Source of the DNA: Phyllobacterium sp. 21LDTY02-6 | GTDB taxonomy: Bacteria; Pseudomonadota; Alphaproteobacteria; Rhizobiales; Rhizobiaceae | NCBI RefSeq assembly: GCF_023554255.2 | Contig: NZ_JAMJWD020000007.1 | Coordinates: 62,001 to 126,000 of the forward strand | DNA: 64,000 bases | Direction: 5' to 3' | Shown here: positions 28,702-36,600 of the stretch, one piece after another | How positions within the stretch are numbered: position 1 is the stretch's first letter | Layout: every line of letters starts with the position of its first letter | Notes under the pieces: model-generated | Seen by the model: only the letters and a program-made list of their open reading frames with translations | What the model was told of the DNA's origin: nothing | Databases searched by the model: none | Program-made: the position numbers and the translations under genes

Positions 28702-30858
28702 TCAGAATTTCGCCGACAATATGCCCTTTATCACACGGCCTTCGCCGTAGATGCAGTACGGATCGCCGGCATTGTCGGCGGAGCAATTGCCGAAATAGGT
28801 CTTGTCGAAGAGATTGCTGGCCTTGAGCGTGCCTTTCCAGCCGCTCCGCTCATAGGAAAGCTGCGCATCGACCAGCGTATAGGCGTCGATGTCGACCTTG
28901 TTGGCATTGTCACCGAAGCTGCTGCCCATGTAGCGGACGCCGGCGCCAACCGCGAGCCCCTTCAGCGGCCCGTCCTGGAAGTCGTATTTCGCCCAGATGG
29001 ACGCCTGGTGCTCCGGCACGAGCGAGGGCTGCATGCCCACTTCACCCGGCGTATTGCTCGACGTGATCTCGGCATCGAGATAGGTGTAGCTCGTAGTCAT
29101 GCTGACGCCGTGGAAGAGATTGAGCGCGGCTTCGATCTCGACGCCCTGGTGGCGCACCTCGCCGGTCTGGATCGTGTTCTGCGGATTGGCGGGATCGGGC
29201 GTGTTGATGTTCGTCTTGGTGATCTGGAATACGGAGGCCGTTACGCTGCCCGGCAGGAAGCTCGGCTCATATTTGACGCCGGCCTCATATTGCCGCCCCT
29301 TGGAGGGCTCGAAGCTTTTGCCTTCCGCATCGACGCCGATATTGCTTTTGAAGGAGCTCGAATAGCTGATGTAGGGCGTCAGACCATTGTCGAAGAGATA
29401 GCCAATTCCAACCTGGCCGGTGAAGGCATTGTCGGACTGGTCGGAACTCGCGCTGTTGTCGAGCCTGTTATGCGTCTTCGTTTCGATCCAGGCCTGCCGC
29501 CCGCCGAGCGTCAGCAGCCAATGATCGTCGAACTTGGCATGCGTCTGCGCATAGATGCCGAACTGGTCGATCGTCTGCTTCAAATCTTCATATATGGGCG
29601 GATCGGAGGGATCGAGCCCGTAGACAGGATTGACGATGCCGAGCGTCGGGCCATCTCCGGAGCCCTTCTGCCCGTCGACGCCGAAGCGGTTATAGTCGAG
29701 GCCGATCAGCAACTCGTTCTCGAACCGCCCGGATTCGTATTTGTAGATGGCATTGTTGTCGACGCTGAAGATGGAGGCGCGCTGATCCACGGTGAAAGCG
29801 GTACGCGACATCGTCACGTCGTCGATCATTTTGTTGTAATACAGGTGCTTGTAATCCGTGTCCTCGGCGGTGTAGCGCAACTTCTGCACCACCTTCCAGG
29901 CATCGTTGAACTCATGGCTGAACTCATAGCCGATGGAGCCGTGGTTCGCTTCGAACTTGTCGAAATCCGGATCGCCAGTCGAGAAGCTGCGGCCGAGCCT
30001 GCCGTAGGCAGCAGGATATTGCACGCCGGACAGCGGCACGAACGAGTTCGGCGTGAGATCGTCCCACTGATAATTTGCAAGGATGGTCAAGGATGTGTCG
30101 GCGCTCGGCGACCAGGTAAGGGCCGGAGCGATGAAGACACGGTTGTTCCTGGAATAGTCCTTCTCCTGCTCGCCATCGCGGAAAAGCCCTGTCAGTCGAT
30201 AGGACCAGATGCCCTCGCTGTCCAGGGGCCCGCCGGCATCGAGCCCCACCTCGTAGGTATTGAACGAGCCGTAGGAGGCGAAAGCATTATAGAGCGGCGC
30301 TTTCGTCGGCCGCTTGGTGATCCCATTGATCAGGCCGCCGACCTCGTTCTCGCCATAGAGAACGGAGGACGGACCCTTTAATACTTCAACCCTTTCAAGG
30401 CCATAGGGCTCGATCTTGAAGCCTGAGAAATCATTCGTCCGCTGCGTCAGGCCATCGCGGAAGATGGAATCGCTTCCTGCCGCGAAACCGCGAATATTGA
30501 CCTGGGTGAACCTGTCGTCCACGCCCCAGGGAGATGCAGTGACGCCGGCCGTATAGGCCAGGGTGTCCTCGATGCGCTGCGACGGGCGATCCTCCATCTG
30601 CTTGCTGGTGATAACCGACACCGATTGCGGAATTTCGCGCAGCGGCGTTTCCACCTTGGCGCCCGTCGTCGCATCCTTGGCAACATAGCCATTGCCGGCG
30701 TCGCCGCCATCGCTCTCGATGGTGATCGTCTCCAGCCGGATCGAACTCGCGTCCTGCGCAAAACCTTGCTGACCGAGCAATGTGGTGGCGATGGCCGTGG
30801 TTAGAAAGAGCGCGCGCCGGTTACCCGAATAATTCAATGACGTCGTGCATCCCCGCAT
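28702..30858 (-). CDS. TonB-dependent ferric-siderophore receptor (FhuA/FoxA-like)
   Basis: 718 residues. The signal peptide ends near GFAQDA, followed by a plug domain (ETPLREIPQSVSVITSKQMEDRP, TQVNIRGFAAGSDSIFRDG, VEVLKGPSSVLYG) and a 22-strand type barrel ending with aromatic ILSAKF. Residues ETITIESDGG may be the TonB box. No N-terminal signalling extension is present, so it is not a FecA-type transducer; that agrees with the lack of a FecR. It imports the ferric siderophore through the outer membrane. Two IRO-like boxes lie just upstream and AAGGAG precedes the ATG. Confidence 0.93.
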   Translation of the reverse strand: MRGCTTSLNYSGNRRALFLTTAIATTLLGQQGFAQDASSIRLETITIESDGGDAGNGYVAKDATTGAKVETPLREIPQSVSVITSKQMEDRPSQRIEDTLAYTAGVTASPWGVDDRFTQVNIRGFAAGSDSIFRDGLTQRTNDFSGFKIEPYGLERVEVLKGPSSVLYGENEVGGLINGITKRPTKAPLYNAFASYGSFNTYEVGLDAGGPLDSEGIWSYRLTGLFRDGEQEKDYSRNNRVFIAPALTWSPSADTSLTILANYQWDDLTPNSFVPLSGVQYPAAYGRLGRSFSTGDPDFDKFEANHGSIGYEFSHEFNDAWKVVQKLRYTAEDTDYKHLYYNKMIDDVTMSRTAFTVDQRASIFSVDNNAIYKYESGRFENELLIGLDYNRFGVDGQKGSGDGPTLGIVNPVYGLDPSDPPIYEDLKQTIDQFGIYAQTHAKFDDHWLLTLGGRQAWIETKTHNRLDNSASSDQSDNAFTGQVGIGYLFDNGLTPYISYSSSFKSNIGVDAEGKSFEPSKGRQYEAGVKYEPSFLPGSVTASVFQITKTNINTPDPANPQNTIQTGEVRHQGVEIEAALNLFHGVSMTTSYTYLDAEITSSNTPGEVGMQPSLVPEHQASIWAKYDFQDGPLKGLAVGAGVRYMGSSFGDNANKVDIDAYTLVDAQLSYERSGWKGTLKASNLFDKTYFGNCSADNAGDPYCIYGEGRVIKGILSAKF

Positions 30859-30881
30859 GACATACTCCTTAAAATAAAAAC

Positions 30882-30898
30882 TTGACTAGGATTCTCAA
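30882..30898. promoter_or_regulatory. IRO-like box 1 upstream of the TonB receptor
   Basis: On the minus strand TTGAGAATCCTAGTCAA: an exact TGA-N9-TCA with one further paired base each side, starting 24 bp upstream of the receptor ATG. Fits RirA operators of rhizobia. Confidence 0.6.
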
Positions 30899-30907
30899 AT
30901 TAAAACA

Positions 30908-30922
30908 TGAGTAGTTAATTCA
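30908..30922. promoter_or_regulatory. IRO-like box 2 upstream of the TonB receptor
   Basis: TGAGTAGTTAATTCA again fits TGA-N9-TCA and is flanked by CA/TG, making CATGA-N9-TCATG a 5-bp-arm palindrome. A TTGACT (possible -35) follows upstream on the minus strand, so binding here could block transcription. Confidence 0.55.
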
Positions 30923-30983
30923 TGTTATTGAAGTCAAGGGCTGTTTCGGATTTATTCGCGGCCCTGACAATCCGCGGCAAGGA

Positions 30984-32171
30984 TCAGAGCCGCGCCGTCT
31001 CCAGCGCCTGCTGGATATCCGTCCACAGCATGTCCGGATCTTCCAGCCCCGCCGTGATTCGGATGGTCTGAGGGCTAACGCCGAAATGGATGAAGGAGGT
31101 CGCCCGGTCCGGAATCTGCAGCGCCGCCTTGGCTGGGACGACGAGCGTCTCGGGCCCGCCCCAGCTCACGCCAAGCCGTATGTGCCGCAGCCCATTGACG
31201 AAGCGGGCAATGTCGATATCCGGATTGACATCGAATGCGAAGAGACCGCCATAGCCCGTCAGCGTCTTCGCGCCCGGATGGTCGGAAAATGCCGGGTGGC
31301 GCACAAGCGCGATGTCCTCGTGCGCACGAAGCTGTTTGGCCAGCAGCAGGCCGCTGTTCATATGTTCCTTCAACCTGACCCGCAGCGTCCGCATGCCGCG
31401 CAGGAGCAGCCAGGCCTCGAATGGCGACAGTTTGGCGCCGATATAGGGATAGGTCGAGCTGTTGATCTTCGCGATGAGCTCGCGCGGGCCGACCACGACG
31501 CCCGCCACCGTATCGCTGTGACCGCCCAGATATTTCGATGCGGCATGGATGACGATATCGACGCCGTGGCTGATCGGCTTCTGGTAAAGCGGCGTCGCCC
31601 AGGAATTGTCGATGATCGACACCACGCCCTCTTCGCGAGCCATGGCGGCGAGCGCCTCGATGTCCTGCAGCTCGAAGACCATGGAGGTCGGGTTTTCCAG
31701 ATAGAGCAGCTTGGCGCCCCGCAAGGCCGCCCTCACCTCGTCATGGTCGGACGGATCGACGAAATCGACCGCCACGCCGAACCTGCTCATCAGCTTGACC
31801 AGCAGGCGATAGACATCGTTGTAGAGATGCTTGACGGCAACGACGCGATCCCCCGCCTCGACGAATGCCAGGATCGTCGCGGTGATCGCGGCCGTACCGC
31901 TCGAAAAACCGCGCCCGTCCTCGGTGCCTTCGAGGCGCGCCGTCAGGAGTTCGAATTCGCGCACGGTCGGATTGTCGCCGCGCGAATATATGTAGTTCCG
32001 GCTGCGCCCGGCGAAAACATCCTCCATCGCTTCATAGCTGTCATAGGTGAACAGCGAGGTCTGGAAGATGGGCGGCGACACGGCGTTGAAGGCCGCCTCG
32101 TCGACGGGCGATATGAGATCGTCCGGCATTGCTGACGGGCCGAATTCACGGGGCGGGATGGATTTGTTCAT
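30984..32171 (-). CDS. Cys/Met-metabolism PLP-dependent enzyme (cystathionine beta-lyase/gamma-synthase type)
   Basis: 395 residues of the transsulfuration fold. Seen: AVSPPIFQTSLFTYDSYEAM, YSRGDNPTVREFE, GFSSGTAAITATILAFV, VSIIDNSWATPLYQKP and the PLP-lysine motif IVIHAASKYLGGHSD near residue 210. Family members catalyse beta- or gamma-elimination and replacement on cysteine- or homoserine-derived amino acids; the reaction here is unknown. It sits between the siderophore acyltransferase (47 bp upstream) and the receptor on the same strand, so it probably shares the sigma-dependent promoter. That is unusual for a plain methionine enzyme. Confidence 0.82.
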   Translation of the reverse strand: MNKSIPPREFGPSAMPDDLISPVDEAAFNAVSPPIFQTSLFTYDSYEAMEDVFAGRSRNYIYSRGDNPTVREFELLTARLEGTEDGRGFSSGTAAITATILAFVEAGDRVVAVKHLYNDVYRLLVKLMSRFGVAVDFVDPSDHDEVRAALRGAKLLYLENPTSMVFELQDIEALAAMAREEGVVSIIDNSWATPLYQKPISHGVDIVIHAASKYLGGHSDTVAGVVVGPRELIAKINSSTYPYIGAKLSPFEAWLLLRGMRTLRVRLKEHMNSGLLLAKQLRAHEDIALVRHPAFSDHPGAKTLTGYGGLFAFDVNPDIDIARFVNGLRHIRLGVSWGGPETLVVPAKAALQIPDRATSFIHFGVSPQTIRITAGLEDPDMLWTDIQQALETARL

Positions 32172-32218
32172 GGCGTCCTCGGGTGCGGATAAATTTGCAA
32201 CGGGTTGGGCAAACGGGA

Positions 32219-33235
32219 TCAGGATGCGGGAACCCAGAGCCTGTCGCCGAAGAACCGCTCGCGCGTCAGCATGACCAGCATGGCGCGCTTATGCGGAAAG
32301 TCGAACTGCTTGACCTTGGCAAAGCCGGAGCGGTCGAGATTTCTGATCTGCTGCTCGTGCGTGGCCCGCGGCTCGCCGACGATGCGCTGCGTTCGCGGCT
32401 CGTCGAGAAAGATGAAGTGCATCAGCGACGGCAGCCATGCCGTCAGCCATTTCCTGCCGCGAAAATCCGGCTCGCCGACTGCGACATGCCAGCCGCGGTC
32501 GTAGTCCTGCGCGTCATAATAGGGTCCGAGACGGTTTTCCTTGGCCCAATAGACCTCGAAATAGCCGAATGGCACATCATCGAAACAGCCGATCAGGGCG
32601 AGGACATGCGGGTCGTCATGGCGCTCCCGCAATATCGCCCGGTGCTTTTCCAGCGTTCCGCCATCCTCCCAGACGACATTGACCGTTTCGTCATTCATCC
32701 AGCGATGAAAATGCTGGGCATCCGCCTCCGGCTCGGCCACGCGGAACGAAATTCTCTGCCCGAGCCAAGGAATATAGCGTTCATAGACGGTGCCTGCGGG
32801 CTTGGGCGGCCGCTTCGGGTGGTAACGGCCATTGCTCAACACATGGAGCTGCGGATGCGGATAGCCCGGCTCGGCGATCCATGGGTTCGGCCATTGCCAA
32901 AACTCGCGCGGATCGACCAGCACCCTGTCGCCGGAGCGAAGACCGAAACGGCCGATCGGCAGATCATGCAGCTCGATGGCCTCGATCTCGCGCGACTGCG
33001 CCGAAAGATATTCGACTGCTGCAGCCGCAATGATTTCCGCCGCCTGTGCTTCGATATCCGGCAGCTGGACCGAAACGCCCTGCGCCTGCCTATCGATAGG
33101 TAGGCGATGCACGCCGTCGGTCGTCGATAGCAGCAGCTCGCCCGTCCCTTGCTCGCTCGCGGATCGGAGGAAGCTGGAACTGCGCGAAGTTATCTCGGCG
33201 TCGGCAACGGCTGCAATTTTCGTCTGAACGGTCAT
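32219..33235 (-). CDS. Hydroxamate siderophore N-acyltransferase (IucB/RhbD/VbsA-like GNAT)
   Basis: 338 residues. An N-terminal domain of about 170 residues is followed by a GNAT domain: ISFRVAEPEADAQHFHRWMND, HDDPHVLALIGCFDDVPFGYFEVYWAKENRLGPYY, DRGWHVAVGEPDFRGRKW, and EPRTQRIVGEPRATHEQQIRN. This is the IucB/AlcB type that acylates the hydroxylamino group of N-hydroxylysine or N-hydroxyornithine to a hydroxamate. ATG 33235 follows GGGAG; a longer frame from 33274 would cross the palindromic leader. It is divergent from mbtH and headed by its own TAAAT-N16-CGTC box. Confidence 0.88.
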   Translation of the reverse strand: MTVQTKIAAVADAEITSRSSSFLRSASEQGTGELLLSTTDGVHRLPIDRQAQGVSVQLPDIEAQAAEIIAAAAVEYLSAQSREIEAIELHDLPIGRFGLRSGDRVLVDPREFWQWPNPWIAEPGYPHPQLHVLSNGRYHPKRPPKPAGTVYERYIPWLGQRISFRVAEPEADAQHFHRWMNDETVNVVWEDGGTLEKHRAILRERHDDPHVLALIGCFDDVPFGYFEVYWAKENRLGPYYDAQDYDRGWHVAVGEPDFRGRKWLTAWLPSLMHFIFLDEPRTQRIVGEPRATHEQQIRNLDRSGFAKVKQFDFPHKRAMLVMLTRERFFGDRLWVPAS

Positions 33236-33258
33236 GAGTACTCCCGCATTCGCTGAAA

Positions 33259-33297
33259 GCCGCACATGCGGCATTGCCAGAAAGCCGCATGTGCGGC
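33259..33297. repeat. Paired palindromes in the acyltransferase leader
   Basis: GCCGCACATGCGGC (33259-33272) and GCCGCATGTGCGGC (33284-33297) are each 6-bp-arm palindromes and also exact reverse complements of each other. They sit in a tandem context (AAAGCCGCA...GCCAG twice). They lie between the predicted promoter and the ATG, so they would be in the mRNA leader and could form one long or two short hairpins. Confidence 0.8.
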
Positions 33298-33310
33298 AGT
33301 TGCCAGAGTG

Positions 33311-33334
33311 ACGAAGCGGGCGGCGCGCAATTTA
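33311..33334 (-). promoter_or_regulatory. Iron-starvation ECF-sigma promoter, acyltransferase side
   Basis: On the minus strand TAAAT, 16 bases, CGTC. This equals the PvdS-type box (TAAAT-N16/17-CGT) and matches the divergent box exactly in both halves and in spacing. The predicted transcript starts about 68 bp before the acyltransferase ATG. Confidence 0.68.
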
Positions 33335-33366
33335 GTCTCCGTCCGAAAAATTTCTTCACTACCGCC

Positions 33367-33390
33367 TAAATCGCCGGCGGGGTGGTCCGT
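33367..33390 (+). promoter_or_regulatory. Iron-starvation ECF-sigma promoter, mbtH-NRPS side
   Basis: TAAAT at 33367-33371, 16 bases, CGT at 33388-33390 followed by C. Predicted start about 30 bp before the mbtH ATG, which has AAGGAG in front. The same half-sites and spacing recur in the opposite direction 32 bp away. Confidence 0.7.
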
Positions 33391-33427
33391 CTTTGAGGCA
33401 GGTCTTACGCTTCAAGGAGCAACCACC

Positions 33428-33664
33428 ATGCCCAATGCCGAGACGCTGCCAGAGATCTGGAGCATCGTCCGCGATCAGGAACACCGCTATTCCGTGTGGT
33501 CGAACGACAAGCCGCTGCCGGTCGGCTGGACCTTCGTGGAATTCAGCGGCAGCCGTGACGAATGCCTGGCCGAGATCAAGCGGATCTGGGTGGACCCCCG
33601 GCCGCTTGGCCTGCGCCAAGCCATGGCAGAGGCCGCGCCATCCGCGCCGCAAATCGAGCGATGA
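33428..33664 (+). CDS. MbtH-like protein (vbsG-like)
   Basis: 78 residues. The MbtH signature is visible as EHRYSVWSNDKPLPVGW, ending in LAEIKRIWVDPRPLGLR. MbtH proteins bind the adenylation domain of NRPS enzymes and support its folding and activity. The gene starts at ATG 33428 behind AAGGAG and ends 4 bp before the NRPS start, as in the vicibactin vbsGSO operon of Rhizobium. The expected partner is the NRPS immediately downstream. Confidence 0.92.
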   Translation: MPNAETLPEIWSIVRDQEHRYSVWSNDKPLPVGWTFVEFSGSRDECLAEIKRIWVDPRPLGLRQAMAEAAPSAPQIER

Positions 33665-33668
33665 CATC

Positions 33669-36600
33669 ATGAACAAGCCATTCACCCAGCCGCATGCGGA
33701 CCAGTCGATCACCTTGACGTCCGCACCCGACAGCCATCCCCTCACCCTTGCCCAGAAGCGGATCTGGTCGCTGCACCAGATCGGCAACAACACGGTCTTC
33801 CCGCCGCAAATCCTCACTCTGCGCTGGAGCCCCAAGGTCAGGCTTGATCAATTGCAAGCTGCGCTCGCCACGCTGGCGGCGCGGCATGACGCCTTGCGCG
33901 TCCGTTTCCACCGCTTTGCCGGCGGGCGCATCGAAGTCTCCGCGCCGGCGGATGTGCAACCACCGATGGAAATCCTTGGCAGCGAAAGCAACCCGCTGCG
34001 GGGGCACGAGGTGGAAGACGCGGCGGCAGCCTTTGCCGCGCGGGCTTTCGACCTGCTCAACGGTTCCCCCTCGCGCTTCCAGCTTGTCATGGCCGAAAAC
34101 GGCCTGGTGTCGACCCTTGTCCTGCACCCGATCGTCTGCGACTGCGCCGCGGCTGCCGCGCTCCGCGAGGACCTCATCGCTTGTGTGGCAGGCCAGGAAC
34201 TGCCCCTTGTCGCCGGTGATTTCCTCGCCCGCGGCGCTGCGGAAGAGCGCTATCTTGAAACGGCGGAACTTGCCGCATCGCTGCAATATTGGCGCCAGAC
34301 GATCGGCGAGGAATATAGCGCAGCCACCCTGCCGACGCGCTTCAATGCCACGAGCTATGCCGGCGCCGCCCGCCGCCATCGCCGCTTTGCCATCGATGAA
34401 GCTCTCTGGGGTGCCACCAAGGATTTCGCCCGCCGCCATGCACTTGGCCCGGACCAAATCCTCATGGCCGCCTTCGCCATCCTGCTCGCGCGCTGCGGCG
34501 GCAATTATTCGCCGCTGCTTGGCACTTTGCTGGCCGGAAAGACCCGCAGCATCGTCCGAACCGAACAGATCCTGCCGCTTCGACTGCAGCTGTCGTCGCG
34601 CATGACCATTCTCGAAGTCTGCACCGCGCTTCGATCGGCCCTTGCCGACGCTATCCGGAACATCGTTCCATTCGAGCGCCTGATCCAGGAAATCCAGGCG
34701 CATGAGGAGCGCGAGCAGGATGCTTTCGTCAAATCATTGTTCGAGTTCCGGCCAAGGCCGGCGCCGTCCGCACTCGCCACTGACGATGCGGCCCCGGCGG
34801 TCCGCTCAGATGTGGAACTGGCGCTTGTCGCCACGCCCGGTTCGGGCGGCGGGATCGAGGCGCTGTTCGACTATGCGGACGGCATCTACCAGCCGGAACT
34901 GATCGAGCGCGCGGCGCAGCATTTCGAGCGCATCCTCGCCCAGGCGATCGCCGCCGATACGGTGCGGATCAAGGATATCGCACTCGTTTCCAATGACGAG
35001 ATCGCGGTTCTGTCCGCCCCCTATGCGGATGACGGCGTCAACGATGACAGGCCGGTCCATGACCACATCTCCGCCCACGCCCGGCAGGATCCGGAGCGGA
35101 CGGCGATCATCCATGGCGACGAAATCTGGACGCATGGCCGTCTGGAGCAGAGCGCGAACCGGCTGGCGCATCACCTCTTGAGGCTTGGCATCGGCGCCGA
35201 TGTCAGCGTCGCGATTGCCGTAAAGCGCTCGCCAGAGGCGATCATGGGCATACTCGCCACGCTCAAGGCGGGCGGCGCCTACATACCGGTCGAGCCGGAT
35301 CACCCGACGAGCCGCAACCATCACATCCTGCGCGATGGCGGCGTCAAGGTGATACTCACCAACAGCTGGTTGCTCGACCGTATTCCCGACGGTCTCGATG
35401 CGATCATCCTAGAGCTCGACCGGCTCGACCTGTCCGGCGAGCCGATCACGCCGCCGGACGTGGCGATCCACAAGGACCAGCTTGCCTATATCATGTATAC
35501 GTCGGGCTCCACCGGCCTGCCGAAGGGCGTCGCCGTCGAGCATGGGCCGCTGACGCATCACATCCAGAACACCTCGCGCGTCTACGGCATGAGCGAGATT
35601 TCGCGCGAATTGCCGTTTCTGCCGTTCAGCTCGGATGGCGGCCATGAAAGATGGATGAACCCGCTCATGGAAGGCGGCAGCATCATCCTTCCCGATCAGC
35701 CGCTCTGGACGCCGGAGGAGACATTGACCGCGATGCGCAAGCATGGCGCCAACAATGCCAGCATTCCGACGACCTATCTGCAGCAACTGGCGGAATGGGC
35801 CGACGCCACGGACAGCGCTCCGCCGATGCGGCTCTATTCCTTCGGCGGCGAGGGCCTGGCGCAGCAGACATTCGACCTTCTGTCCACGGCGCTCAAATCC
35901 GAATGGCTGATCAATGGCTACGGGCCGACCGAAACGATCATGACGCCGATGGTCTGGAAGGTCCGGGCCGGCGAGAAATTCGAGGGCACCTATGCGCCCA
36001 TCGGCCGTGCCGTCGGCAATCGCCGCGTCTATGTGCTCGATCCCGACCTCAATCCATGCCCGATCGGCGTCACCGGCGAACTCTATATCGGCGGCGAAGG
36101 CGTCGCGCGGGGCTATATCGGCAAGGCCGACATTACCGCCGACCGCTTCATTCCCGACCCGTTTTCGAACGAAGGCGGCCGCCTGTACCGTTCGGGCGAC
36201 CTGACACGCTGGCGCGAAGACGGCACGGTCGAATTCGTCGGACGCGTCGATCACCAGGTCAAGCTCAGGGGCTATCGCATCGAACTCGGCGAGATCGAAG
36301 CGGCGTTGCTGCAGGACCGGTCCGTCGGCGAGGCGCTGGTGGTTCTCCGCGACGACGAAGCGACGCAGCAGAAGATGCTCGTCGCCTATGTCGTTGCCAA
36401 GCAGGGCGCGGACATTGACATTCCCGCCCTTTCGGCCGCGCTCGAACGGGCGCTTCCGGCCTATATGGTGCCGTCGGCGATCATGCCTCTGGCCGCCATG
36501 CCCATCAACCCGAACAGCAAGCTCGACCGTTTCGCGCTTCCCGCGCCGGCCCCTGTGCAGCGGCAGATCGTGATGCCTGCCACCGCATTGGAGGAGGAGA

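Noticed and set aside
30859-30983. PvdS-type TAAAT-N16-CGT box before the TonB receptor
   Set aside because: A TAAAT occurs upstream but no CGT stands at 16 or 17 bases; the IRO-like boxes explain the region better.
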